From NCBI RefSeq assembly GCF_014207985.1, contig NZ_JACHMI010000001.1, positions 3,083,001-3,147,000 on the forward strand: a stretch of DNA of 64,000 nucleotides, in the 5' to 3' direction. Shown in pieces: positions 42,094 to 50,713 of this stretch. The DNA is from Nonomuraea rubra. Its GTDB lineage: Bacteria > Actinomycetota > Actinomycetes > Streptosporangiales > Streptosporangiaceae. Made by a program: the position numbers and the translations under genes. Under the pieces are notes generated by a model, which did no database searches, had not been told where the DNA came from, and saw only the letters and a program-made list of their open reading frames with translations. Within the stretch, counting starts at the first letter, position 1; each line of letters opens with the position of its first letter.

Positions 42094-44229
42094 TCACGGA
42101 TCCCGGGGAAGGCCGAGCGCGCGCTCGGCGATGATGTTGAGCTGCACCTCCGTCGTGCCGCCGCCGATCGTGAACGCCCGGGTGGCGAGGATCATGCGGC
42201 TCCAGTAACGGTCCTGCGGGTCCAGCGACCAGCAGAACTCCGAGACCGCCTGCGCGTGCCGCATGCCGAGCAGCTTGCGTACGCTCGGAGCCGCGCCCGG
42301 ATCGGCGCCGGCGAGCTGCGACAGCGTCACCCGCAGCCCGAGCGCCGAGATGGCCTGGCCCTCGGCCCACAGGCGGCCCGCCTGCTCGCGCTGCGCCTCC
42401 CTGAGTCCGGGCAGCCGGGAGAGGTGCCGGGCCAGATCGGTGTGCCGCGACCCCGGCCCCCAGGAGTCGCCGAGCGCGACCCGCTCGTGGGAGAGCGTGT
42501 CGCGGGCCACCCGCCAGCCCTGGTCCACCTCGCCGACGACCAGGTCGTCCGGCACGAACACGTCGTCCAGGAACACCTCGTTGAAGATCTCGTCCCCGTT
42601 GATCTCCTTGAGCGGCCTGACGGTGACGCCGGGGGACGACATGTCCACCAGGAAGTACGAGATGCCGTCGTGCTTGGGCCTGTCCGGGGAGGTGCGGGCG
42701 AGGCAGATGCCCCAATGGGCGTACTGCGCCAGGGACGTCCAGATCTTCTGGCCGGTCAGCGACCAGCCGCCCTCCACCCGCACGGCCTTCGTCGCCAGCC
42801 CCGCCAGGTCCGAGCCCGCGCCGGGCTCGCTGAAGAGCTGGCACCACACGATCTCACCGGTGAACGTGCCAGGGAGGAAACGTTCCTGCTGCTCGCGGGT
42901 GCCGTAGCGGACGATGGACGGGGCCGCCCAGGCGGCGATGCCCAGGTTCGGGCGGCCGAGGTCGCGGAACTCCTGGTGGATGATCACCTGCTCCAGCGGT
43001 GTGGCGGACCGGCCCCAGGGACGGGGGAGGTGCGGCATGATCCAGCCCTCCCGCGCGAGCCTGGCCCGCCTGGCCGCCTGCTCCTCGGCGCGCAGCGACG
43101 CGGCCTCCGCCCGGATGGCGTCCCTGACGGGGGCCGCCTCCTCCGGCAGGTCCGGCTCCATCCGCCGCCGGACCCCCGCCACCGCCATCCGCGCCGCCTC
43201 CTCGGCCCACGGGCCGGGGTCGCCGGCCAGCATGCGGTCGGACAGGGCCCTGCGGTAGTAGCGGTGGGCGTCGTGCTCGAAGGTGTAGCCGATGCCGCCC
43301 AGCACCTGGATCGCGTCGGCCGCACTCCGGACGGCGGCGTCCGGGGCCAGCACGGCCGCCACGCTCACGGCCAGCCGCACCTCATCGGCCAGCCGGGGGT
43401 CCGGCATCCCCGCGCCCGGCCCCGCGCCCGGCCCAGCACCCGGCCCGGCACCCGGCCCAGCGTCCGGCGGCACGCTGGAAGTGGTGCTCGTACCGCGGGC
43501 CTCGTCCAGGGCCCTGGCGGCGTCCCACACGGCGGCCCGTGCCTGCTCCAGGGCCACCAGGGCGCCCGCCACCCGGTGCTTGACCCCCTGGAACTGCCCG
43601 ATCGGCCGCCCGAACTGCTCGCGTACCCTGGCGTGTCCGGCCGCCGTCGCCACGGCCCACGCCGCGACCCCGCACGCATCCGCGCCGAGCAGTACAGCGG
43701 CGAGCTCACGTACCGGCGCCGCCCCGAGCAGCCGGTCGGCGGGCACGTCGCGTGCGGTGACGGAGCAGAGCGGCCGGTCCGGATCGATCCCTTCCAGGGG
43801 ATCGGCGGTGACGTCGCCCCGATCGAGCACCGCCCACCCGCCGTCACCCGCCGGTACGACGAACAGCTCGGCCTGCGCCGGCCCGATCGCGCACCCGGGC
43901 AGCAGCGCCACGGCGGCGGTCAGGGAGCCGCCGGCGAGCCCGCGCAGCAACTCCAGCCGCGTCCCTCCGGGCAGCTCCGCGCCGTACGCGCCGAGCACCG
44001 CCGAGGCCAGCACCGCCGGCAGGTACGCCCCGCCGACCCGCCGCTCGCCCAGCGCCTCCAGCGCCACGCACGACTCCAGCAGCCCGAACCCCTGCCCGCC
44101 ACCGTCCTCCGGCAGGTGCAGCCCCAGCAGCCCCTGCCCCGCCAGCGCCGCGTGATCGGCGCCCCGCCCGGCCACCCCGTGTACGGAGGCCGCCAGCGCC
44201 ACGTGCTCCTCGGTCAGCCCGATGCCCAT
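42094..44229 (-). CDS. Fused two-domain acyl-CoA dehydrogenase (FadE34-like)
   Basis: A 711-residue fusion of two acyl-CoA dehydrogenase domains, the same length as M. tuberculosis FadE34 (Rv3573c), which is linked to steroid side-chain degradation. Domain 1 (about 1-345) carries GGIGYTFEHDAHRYY, the likely catalytic Glu region. Domain 2 (about 350-711) carries the FAD-binding LFSEPGAGSDLAGL and WSLTGQKIWTS, and the C-terminal TIGGGTTEVQLNIIAERALGL. A repeat of GAGP units (bases about 43,405-43,465) is inserted in the helical part of domain 1. It is a monocistronic gene. Confidence 0.92.
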   Translation of the reverse strand: MGIGLTEEHVALAASVHGVAGRGADHAALAGQGLLGLHLPEDGGGQGFGLLESCVALEALGERRVGGAYLPAVLASAVLGAYGAELPGGTRLELLRGLAGGSLTAAVALLPGCAIGPAQAELFVVPAGDGGWAVLDRGDVTADPLEGIDPDRPLCSVTARDVPADRLLGAAPVRELAAVLLGADACGVAAWAVATAAGHARVREQFGRPIGQFQGVKHRVAGALVALEQARAAVWDAARALDEARGTSTTSSVPPDAGPGAGPGAGPGAGPGAGMPDPRLADEVRLAVSVAAVLAPDAAVRSAADAIQVLGGIGYTFEHDAHRYYRRALSDRMLAGDPGPWAEEAARMAVAGVRRRMEPDLPEEAAPVRDAIRAEAASLRAEEQAARRARLAREGWIMPHLPRPWGRSATPLEQVIIHQEFRDLGRPNLGIAAWAAPSIVRYGTREQQERFLPGTFTGEIVWCQLFSEPGAGSDLAGLATKAVRVEGGWSLTGQKIWTSLAQYAHWGICLARTSPDRPKHDGISYFLVDMSSPGVTVRPLKEINGDEIFNEVFLDDVFVPDDLVVGEVDQGWRVARDTLSHERVALGDSWGPGSRHTDLARHLSRLPGLREAQREQAGRLWAEGQAISALGLRVTLSQLAGADPGAAPSVRKLLGMRHAQAVSEFCWSLDPQDRYWSRMILATRAFTIGGGTTEVQLNIIAERALGLPRDP

Positions 44230-44253
44230 GGGCCGACCCTAGAACTTCGTTCG

Positions 44254-44307
44254 GTCAATGGCCACCGGAAAGTCAATGGCCACCGGAAAGTCAGTGGCCA
44301 CCGGAAA
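44254..44307. repeat. Three tandem 18-bp repeats upstream of the fused dehydrogenase
   Basis: Copies of GTCAATGGCCACCGGAAA start at 44254, 44272 and 44290 (one change in the third). They begin 24 bases upstream of the dehydrogenase start and may be regulator sites. The rest of the 323-base gap to 44552 shows no gene. Confidence 0.88.
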
Positions 44308-44552
44308 ATGGTTGGCGATCGGTCGTCGTGCCCCGTTACGCTCGCACACGTCCGTTCGGTGGAGAGATCCGGGCCTGTCGTGCCCGTCAAGGAGGGGGAT
44401 TTATGCCTGGCACCGCGCCCTGCGCGCCTCGCTGTGTCATTGGCGGATCCTGCCCTTAACCGACCGGCCGCCGTACCCAGAGCATGCCCGCGAGGCACGC
44501 CAGGGCTCCCTTGCTGTCCTGAGAAAGACCATTCCGGCAAGGAGTACCCAGG

Positions 44553-44900
44553 TTGTCTGCCAACGGCAAATCCCGTTCCATCGCGAGCACCGAGACTTTC
44601 CAGTGCGTCCGCTGCGGCCTGACGGTCACCGCGAACGCGCCGGACGGTGTTCGCCGCAACCACTGTCCGAGCTGCCTGCACTCGCTGCACCTGCTCGGCG
44701 AATGCAGGTCACGGATGATCCCCATCTCGATCGCCGTCCTGCGTACCGGAGAGTGGATGCTCATCCACCGCTGCACCCGGTGCGGTGAGCTGACGTCGAA
44801 CCCCATCTGCGGGGACGACAACCAGCTCATCCTCATGCGCATGGCCGTACGGCCGCTGGCGCAGCCGCCGTTCCCGCTCGAGGCGTTCGGCGATCTGTGA
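44553..44900 (+). CDS. RNHCP-domain protein, copy 1
   Basis: A 115-residue protein of the RNHCP family, named for the motif seen here at 35-39 (RNHCP) followed by CLHSLH. CVRC at 18-21 and CTRC at 74-77 complete a likely zinc-binding set. The C-terminal half (GDDNQLILMRMAVRPLAQPPFP) is also conserved with the next gene. The TTG start is supported by AAGGAG 9 bases upstream. Function is unknown; nucleic-acid binding is a guess. A second copy starts 1 base after its stop. Confidence 0.85.
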   Translation: MSANGKSRSIASTETFQCVRCGLTVTANAPDGVRRNHCPSCLHSLHLLGECRSRMIPISIAVLRTGEWMLIHRCTRCGELTSNPICGDDNQLILMRMAVRPLAQPPFPLEAFGDL

Positions 44901-44901
44901 C

Positions 44902-45303
44902 ATGCCCAGGAGGAACCCGGGCCGGGAACGGCCACAACGGCGCAAGCAGGCACATCACGGCGAGCCCGGCGACGCGTTCCGCTGCGTCGGATGCCGCATG
45001 GACGTGCCGATGATCGCGCCGGGCACCGCGCACCGCAACCACTGCCCGCACTGCCTGACCAGCCTGCACGTCGATCACCGCATCCCGGGGGATCGGCGGG
45101 CGGGCTGCCGGGGCCGGATGGCGGCGCTGAGCGTCACCGTCCGGCGCGACGGGGAGTGGCTGATCATCCACTGCTGCCAGTCGTGCGGCGGGCTCAGCGC
45201 CAACCGCATCGCGGGCGACGACAACGCGCTGGCGCTGCTCCGCATCGCCATCCGCCCCCTGTCGGACTCCCGCCTCCCGGTCAGCGCCCTGCTGGCCCTG
45301 TGA
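44902..45303 (+). CDS. RNHCP-domain protein, copy 2
   Basis: A 133-residue paralogue of the preceding protein with a longer, very basic N-terminus (about residues 1-18). CVGC at 28-31, RNHCP at 45-49 with CLTSLH, and CCQSCGG form the cysteine set, and GDDNALALLRIAIRPLSD matches copy 1. The ATG is 1 base after the copy 1 stop, so they are co-translated. The pair probably acts together or as a heterodimer. Confidence 0.85.
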   Translation: MPRRNPGRERPQRRKQAHHGEPGDAFRCVGCRMDVPMIAPGTAHRNHCPHCLTSLHVDHRIPGDRRAGCRGRMAALSVTVRRDGEWLIIHCCQSCGGLSANRIAGDDNALALLRIAIRPLSDSRLPVSALLAL

Positions 45304-45396
45304 CGACCGCCCGCCGGGACCGCACCCGTCGTTCTCCGGCTCCCCTCATGAGGGGATGCCGTCGAACGCGGTCCCGGCGGCGGCTAGGCTTGTCCT

Positions 45397-46263
45397 GTGA
45401 CGAAGGAATTCGAACTCACGATCGGTGACGGCCGGATCCTGCACGTCTACGACACGGCTCCGGGCGCCACCGACCGCCTGCCGGTCCTGTGGCACCACGG
45501 CACGCCCAACATCGGCGCGCCGCCGGAGCCGCTCTTCGACGACCGCCTCGGCCTGCGCTGGATCTCCTACGACCGCCCGGGCTACGGCGGCTCCACCCCC
45601 GAGCCCGGCCGCACCCTGGCCTCGGCGGCCGGCTACGCGAGCCGGATCGCCGACGCGCTGGGCCTGGCCCGCTTCGCCGTCATGGGCCACTCGGGCGGCT
45701 CCTCCCACGCCCTGGCCTGCGCGGCCCTGCTGGGCGAGCGCGTGCTGGCCGTACTGAGCGTGTCCGCCCTGGCGCCCTACACCCCGGGAGGCGCCGCACC
45801 CCACGCCTTCGACTGGTTCGCGGGCATGGCGCCCTCCTGCGAGGCGTCCCTGCGCGCCGCCGCCCAGGGGCGCGCGGCCAAGGAACGCCACGAGGCCACG
45901 ACCGCGTACGACCCGGAGATGTTCACCCCCGAGGACCATGCGGCGTTCGAGGGGGAGTGGTCCTGGTTCGACAGCGTGGTCGGCCCCGCGGTGGCGACGG
46001 GGCCGGGCGGGCTGATCGACGACGACGTGGCGTACGTGACGCCGTGGGGCTGCGACCCGGCCGCCGTCACCGCCCCGATCCTGCTCGTCCACGGTGGCCG
46101 GGACCGGGTCGTGCCCGCCGCCCATGGCGAGTGGCTGGCCCGGCACTGCCCCACGGCCGAGCTCCGCCTGTCACCCGGCGACGGCCACATCTCGATCCTG
46201 CCGTCGGCGGGAGCGGGGGCCGTCGAATGGCTCGCCGTCGAAGGCCGCCGCCGCTCGGAGTAG
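45397..46263 (+). CDS. Alpha/beta hydrolase
   Basis: A 288-residue cytoplasmic hydrolase. The oxyanion segment is LWHHGTPNIG, the nucleophile elbow is GHSGGSS with its Ser, the acid is probably in LLVHGGRDRVVP, and the His is in GDGHISI. The GTG start follows the RNHCP pair by 93 bases and may be separate. Substrate is unknown; the family includes esterases and epoxide hydrolases. It is convergent with the TPR gene. Confidence 0.88.
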   Translation: MTKEFELTIGDGRILHVYDTAPGATDRLPVLWHHGTPNIGAPPEPLFDDRLGLRWISYDRPGYGGSTPEPGRTLASAAGYASRIADALGLARFAVMGHSGGSSHALACAALLGERVLAVLSVSALAPYTPGGAAPHAFDWFAGMAPSCEASLRAAAQGRAAKERHEATTAYDPEMFTPEDHAAFEGEWSWFDSVVGPAVATGPGGLIDDDVAYVTPWGCDPAAVTAPILLVHGGRDRVVPAAHGEWLARHCPTAELRLSPGDGHISILPSAGAGAVEWLAVEGRRRSE

Positions 46264-46269
46264 GCCCGC

Positions 46270-47145
46270 TCAGTCCCCGAAGTCCAGGTGCAGCGCCCGG
46301 GTGAAGTCCGAGATGGCCTCCTCGTGCCGGTCCAGCTCCTGCAGGATCTCCCCCCGCACCCGGAACGCCCACACGTACTCGGGATCCAGCTCGATCGCCG
46401 CGTCCAGATCCTTCAGCGCCGCCTCGTTGTCCCCCAGCTCGCTCAGCACCGCCCCCCGGCTCCCGAGCGCCCGATCGTTGCCCGGCTCCAGCTCCAGCGC
46501 CCGGTTCAGGTCGGTCAGCGCCTCCTCGTACCGGTCCATCATCCGCAACGCCTCCCCCCGCCGGCTCAGCGCGCGCACGTAGTCGGCGTCCGCCTCCAGC
46601 GCCCTGGTGTAGTCGTCCACGGCCTCCGGGTAGAGCTGCATCCGCTGGTACAGGTCGCCGCGCGCCACCCACGAGTACGCGAGCTCCTCGTTCAGAGCGA
46701 TGATCTTGGAGTGCTCCGCCAGGGCGTCGTCCAGCCGGTCCAGGTCCACCAGGGCGTCCGCCTTCGCCTCCAGGATCCACAATGAGTCGGGCGAGAGGGT
46801 GAGCGCGTGCTCGAAGTCGTCCATGGCCTCGTCCAGGCGCCCCATCGCGGCGTAGGTCTGGCCGCGCGAGCCGAGGGCGTACGCGCTGTCGGGCTCCAGC
46901 CGCAGCGCCTCGCCGAAGTCCTCCAGCGCGGCCTCGTACCGCTCGGTCACCCGGTGGCTCTCCCCGCGCAGCCGCCAGGCGCGGGCGTTGTCCGGGGCGA
47001 GCGCGATCGCCTCGGTCAGGTCCGCGATCGCGGCGTCGTGCCGCGACAGCGCGACGTACGACTCCGCCCGGCTGCGCAGCACCGAGGCCCGGGACTGGGC
47101 GGCCGCCTCGGACAGCTCGGAATGGTCCTTGATCCCCTCGCTCAT
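46270..47145 (-). CDS. Tetratricopeptide-repeat protein
   Basis: A 291-residue soluble protein made almost wholly of about eight TPR units of 34 residues (for example AIADLTEAIALAPDNARAW, ALEDFGEALRLEPDSAYAL and AVDDYTRALEADADYVRAL). It has no catalytic or membrane part, so it is a protein-binding scaffold. It is 19 bases downstream of the aldehyde dehydrogenase gene on the same strand. Confidence 0.9.
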   Translation of the reverse strand: MSEGIKDHSELSEAAAQSRASVLRSRAESYVALSRHDAAIADLTEAIALAPDNARAWRLRGESHRVTERYEAALEDFGEALRLEPDSAYALGSRGQTYAAMGRLDEAMDDFEHALTLSPDSLWILEAKADALVDLDRLDDALAEHSKIIALNEELAYSWVARGDLYQRMQLYPEAVDDYTRALEADADYVRALSRRGEALRMMDRYEEALTDLNRALELEPGNDRALGSRGAVLSELGDNEAALKDLDAAIELDPEYVWAFRVRGEILQELDRHEEAISDFTRALHLDFGD

Positions 47146-47164
47146 GAGGGGTAAATCTATCCAA

Positions 47165-48598
47165 CTAGATCTGGATAATGGCCGCCTTTTCGCGGGTGTA
47201 CTCGAGGACCGAATCGTGGCCGTACCCGCTGTCCTTGACCCCGCCGAACGGCAGCCCCGGCGGCATCTGCCTGAACGTGTTCACCCACACCGTACCGCTG
47301 TGCAGGTCCCGGACGAGCCGGTGCGCCCGGCCCAGGTCGCGCGTCCACACCCCGGCGGCCAGCCCGTAGACGGAGTCGTTGGCGATCGCCACCGCCTCCT
47401 CCTCGGAGGAGAACGGGATGGCCACCGCCACCGGCCCGAAGATCTCCTCCTGGCACACGCGCAGCGCGTTGTCCTCGGTCGCGTACAGCGTGGGCGCCAC
47501 CCAGTAGCCCCCGGGCAGCGCGGGCACCACGTCCGCGCCGGTCCGGGCGCCGAAGACGAGCCGCGCGCCCTCCTTCTCGGCCAGCTCCAGGTACGAGGTG
47601 ACCCGCTCGTACTGGCCGGCCGACACGATCGGCCCCATCGTAGTCGCCAGGTCGAGCGGGTCCCCGAGGACGAGCCCCGCGCAGGCCCGTTCGATGCGCC
47701 CGAGCATCTCGTCCCAGATGGAGCGGTGGATGAGGATGCGCGAGCCGGCCACGCACACCTGCCCGGCGTTGCCGGTGTAGACGGAGTTCACGGTGACGCC
47801 CTGGGTGGCGGCGTCCAGGTTGGCATCCGGGAAGACGATGTTGGGCGACTTGCCGCCCAGCTCGAACGTCATCGGCTTGAGCGCGTCCGCCGAGGCCCGG
47901 GTGATGGCCTGGCCGGTGGCGGTGGAGCCGGTGAGGCTGATCTTGCCGACGCCGCGGTGCCGTACGAGGGCCTCGCCGACCTCCTCGCCCAGGCCGCTGA
48001 CGATGTTCAGCACCCCGGGCGGGAACACCTCCGCCAGCAGCTCGCCCAGCCGCAGCACGGACGCGCTCGCCTGCTCGGCCGGCTTGACGATGACCGTGTT
48101 GCCGGCGGCCAGCGCGTAGGCGGCCTTGGCGGAGAAGGTGGAGATGGGGGAGTTCCACGGGATGACGCAGACCGCCACCCCGTACGGCTCGCGCCGCGTC
48201 AGCCCCAGCGTGTCCGGCCCCAGCAGCACGGTGTCGCCCTTGACCGCGTCGAGGCACTGCCCGGCGGCGAGCTGCCACAGGTGCGCCATGCCAGGCAGGT
48301 CCCGCTTGAGCGTGTCGCGCAGGATCCGGCCGTTGTCGCGCGTCTCCAGCCTGGCCAGCTCCTCGGCGTGCCGGCCGAACACCTCCGAGACCTTGCGCAG
48401 GTAGTGCGCCCTGGCCAGGGCGGGCAGCGCCGACCAGGCGGGGAAGGCGCGCCCGGCTGCCTCGACGGCCGCCTCGGCCTCGGCGGCGCCGCCGGCCGGG
48501 ATCGTGGCCCACGCCTCGCCCGTGGCCGGGTTGACCGTGTCCATCGTGCGCGCGGCGGGGAGCAGCTCGCCGCCGATGAGGTTGCGGAACTCAGGCAT
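47165..48598 (-). CDS. Aldehyde dehydrogenase
   Basis: A 477-residue NAD(P)-dependent aldehyde dehydrogenase. The catalytic Glu lies in FELGGKSPNIVF and the catalytic Cys in GNAGQVCVAGSR; the cofactor segment is ISLTGSTATGQ and the PWNSP stretch is typical. I chose the ATG at 48598, giving PEFRNLIGGEL; ATG codons at 48610 and 48640 are also in frame. A perfect palindrome overlaps this start region. The substrate is unknown. Confidence 0.93.
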   Translation of the reverse strand: MPEFRNLIGGELLPAARTMDTVNPATGEAWATIPAGGAAEAEAAVEAAGRAFPAWSALPALARAHYLRKVSEVFGRHAEELARLETRDNGRILRDTLKRDLPGMAHLWQLAAGQCLDAVKGDTVLLGPDTLGLTRREPYGVAVCVIPWNSPISTFSAKAAYALAAGNTVIVKPAEQASASVLRLGELLAEVFPPGVLNIVSGLGEEVGEALVRHRGVGKISLTGSTATGQAITRASADALKPMTFELGGKSPNIVFPDANLDAATQGVTVNSVYTGNAGQVCVAGSRILIHRSIWDEMLGRIERACAGLVLGDPLDLATTMGPIVSAGQYERVTSYLELAEKEGARLVFGARTGADVVPALPGGYWVAPTLYATEDNALRVCQEEIFGPVAVAIPFSSEEEAVAIANDSVYGLAAGVWTRDLGRAHRLVRDLHSGTVWVNTFRQMPPGLPFGGVKDSGYGHDSVLEYTREKAAIIQI

Positions 48599-48603
48599 GC
48601 GAC

Positions 48604-48617
48604 CAAGCATATGCTTG
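48604..48617. promoter_or_regulatory. Palindrome at the aldehyde dehydrogenase start
   Basis: CAAGCATATGCTTG is a perfect 14-bp palindrome 5 bases upstream of the chosen ATG at 48598. Its position suits a repressor site that blocks initiation. No adjacent regulator gene is seen. Confidence 0.5.
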
Positions 48618-48714
48618 CTCAATTCACCCGGCCAGCCCAAAGATCATGTAAAGCGCCGGATTCGCGGGCATAGCCGGGAAATGCCCGGGCACAAACGCAC
48701 AAAGGGTGGTGGCA

Positions 48715-49788
48715 ATGGCATACAAATTGCTCGGCCGGCTGGCGTACGGCTCTCGTTACAACAAGGTCCCGTGGGGGCAGCGGGTCTATGTCCGTCCAGG
48801 GGAACGGCTCGTCCGGGAGGCGCAGTGGCGCCTGCTCCTCCGGCAGGCGCCGATCATGTCGCTGGCGGAGTACCAGCGGCAGCGGCCGCTGGGCGAGATC
48901 GAGGAGTTCCTGAGCTGCATGATGTGCGGGGAGTCCCGCCAGCAGCCGCTCTTCACCCCCACCGGCGGGAAGGGCTGGCGTTACCACGTCGTCCGCTGCC
49001 CGTCCTGCGGCTTCCTCTACCGCAACCCCAACGTGCGGCCCGAACGGCTCGGCGACCTGTACGCCACCGGCTACAGCAACTTCCTGACCGGCAAGTACGC
49101 CGCCAACCGGCAGCGCCGCTACGACCTCACCATGAGATCGTTCGCCCCGGTGTTCGACGAGGGCAAGGAGCGGCGGCTGCTCGACTTCGGCTCAGGCGTC
49201 GGGCTGTTCCTGGAGCTGGCCGAGCAGCGCGGGTTCGACGCCTACGGGGTGGACCTGTCGCCGGAGTCGGTCGAGCAGGCCAACCAGCGGCTCAGCAGGG
49301 CCCGCACCTACTTCGGGGCGCCCGAGGACGTGCCCGAGATCGCGGCGGGCGGCTTCGACGTGATCACCCTCTGGTCGGTGCTGGCGCACCTGCCCAGGCC
49401 GCTGGAGGACTTCCAGCGCTTCCGCAGCCTGCTGGCGCCCGGCGGCGTGCTGCTCATCCTGACGGTGAACGCTCGCTCGTTGCTGCTCAAGGCGTACGGG
49501 AGCGCCTGGAGCGGCTTCACCAAGAACCACCTGATGTTCTACTCCTCCGAGACCGTGCGCACACTGCTCGGCCGTAGCGGCTTCGCCGGGGTGGCCTTCG
49601 CCCCGCACTACGGCGACACGATCGAGGCCGGCACCACCAGGCTGCCCGCCGACCTGGTCGCCCGGCTGCGCCGCAACGTGGAGCTGAGCGACGGCGGGAA
49701 CATGATGCGCGTGCTCGCCTTCGCCGACGAGGAGGCGATCGGCCGCTGGGGCGGCGGACCGCTCACGGTCCACCGCCTGCACTCCTGA
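48715..49788 (+). CDS. Methyltransferase with N-terminal zinc-binding domain
   Basis: A 357-residue protein. CMMC (68-71) and CPSC (95-98) form a rubredoxin-like zinc knuckle. The SAM domain follows from about 150, with LLDFGSGVGLFLELA and acidic AYGVDLSPES, then LWSVLAHLPRP. The layout resembles sugar or small-molecule C-methyltransferases of the Methyltransf_13/23 type. I chose the ATG at 48715, with AAAGGGTGG about 6 bases upstream. It is divergent from the aldehyde dehydrogenase and convergent with the catabolic divergon. Confidence 0.86.
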   Translation: MAYKLLGRLAYGSRYNKVPWGQRVYVRPGERLVREAQWRLLLRQAPIMSLAEYQRQRPLGEIEEFLSCMMCGESRQQPLFTPTGGKGWRYHVVRCPSCGFLYRNPNVRPERLGDLYATGYSNFLTGKYAANRQRRYDLTMRSFAPVFDEGKERRLLDFGSGVGLFLELAEQRGFDAYGVDLSPESVEQANQRLSRARTYFGAPEDVPEIAAGGFDVITLWSVLAHLPRPLEDFQRFRSLLAPGGVLLILTVNARSLLLKAYGSAWSGFTKNHLMFYSSETVRTLLGRSGFAGVAFAPHYGDTIEAGTTRLPADLVARLRRNVELSDGGNMMRVLAFADEEAIGRWGGGPLTVHRLHS

Positions 49789-49789
49789 C

Positions 49790-50713
49790 TCAGAGCTCCG
49801 GCACGCCCAGGCCGGAGGTCTGTGACGGCTTGGCGAGTGCCGGGTCGAGCTGCTCGATCAAGCGCTGCACCAGCGCAGCGCGCCGGACCCGTTCCCGTCC
49901 CAGCTCCTTGGGCACCACCCCGAGGTGCCCGCCCGAGGGGTAGATGTTGGGCGCGTTGCGCAGCCCCATCTTCAGGTAGACGGGAGCGGCGGCCCGGACG
50001 ATCTCCACGGCCTCGTAGAAGCGCACGAACCCGCCCTGGTCGTCCGGCACCTCCAGGTAGAGGTCGATCGGCAGCCCGGTGGCGGCCCGGATCTCGGCCA
50101 GGTGCGGCACGGTGAGGTCGGTGCCCACGTTGACGGTGGTCGCGCCGAGCCGCTCGTACAGGGCCGCGGTCGGGCCGTTCGTGAGCGGCATCAGCACCGA
50201 CGTCTTCAGGACGAGGTTCGCGGGCAGCGTCCCGTCCGCCTTCAGCTCGCGCAGCACGTCCAGCGTCCCGAGGTCGCCGACGAGCAGGCTGCGGATGCCC
50301 AGCGAGCAGGCCCGCAGCGCGTCCGCCAGGCACGCCGCCACCATCGCGTTGCCGCGCGCGGCGGCGCCGACGGCCTGCGTGAGCTTGGCCTGGCCGCCGG
50401 TGTCCCAGGCGGCGCGCGGGCCGAGGAACAGGTTCACCTCGATGCCCCGCTCGGCCCCGATCCGCGCCATCCGCGTGATCTCCTCGTCGGTCAGCATCAT
50501 CACGCCGCTGCCCTGGGAGGTCCTGGCGACGGGCACGCCGAGCCGGTCGGCCTCCGCGACCACCGCCTCCAGCACCTCGGGCCCCTCCACGCTGGGGATC
50601 TCGAACCGGTACGGCGCCCCGTCTGGGAACCGCGCCCCGGAGCCGGGAGCGCTCTGCACCACCGGGTGGCCGAGCCGGGACATCAGGGCATGGAGGTCGG
50701 CAAGGCTGGTCAT
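49790..50713 (-). CDS. U32-peptidase-like TIM-barrel protein
   Basis: A 307-residue protein resembling the barrel of the U32 (YhbU-like) family: SLLVGDLGTLDVLRELK, NVGTDLTVPHLAEIRAATG and IDLYLEVPDDQGGFVRFYEAVEI recall family strands. The cysteines of the U32 Fe-S site are not apparent (only two Cys are seen), so a proteolytic or RNA-modifying role is doubtful. It is the last gene of the minus-strand arm of the GntR divergon and its ATG overlaps the upstream stop by one base, so a catabolic step is more likely. AGGAG lies about 10 bases before the start. Confidence 0.72.
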   Translation of the reverse strand: MTSLADLHALMSRLGHPVVQSAPGSGARFPDGAPYRFEIPSVEGPEVLEAVVAEADRLGVPVARTSQGSGVMMLTDEEITRMARIGAERGIEVNLFLGPRAAWDTGGQAKLTQAVGAAARGNAMVAACLADALRACSLGIRSLLVGDLGTLDVLRELKADGTLPANLVLKTSVLMPLTNGPTAALYERLGATTVNVGTDLTVPHLAEIRAATGLPIDLYLEVPDDQGGFVRFYEAVEIVRAAAPVYLKMGLRNAPNIYPSGGHLGVVPKELGRERVRRAALVQRLIEQLDPALAKPSQTSGLGVPEL

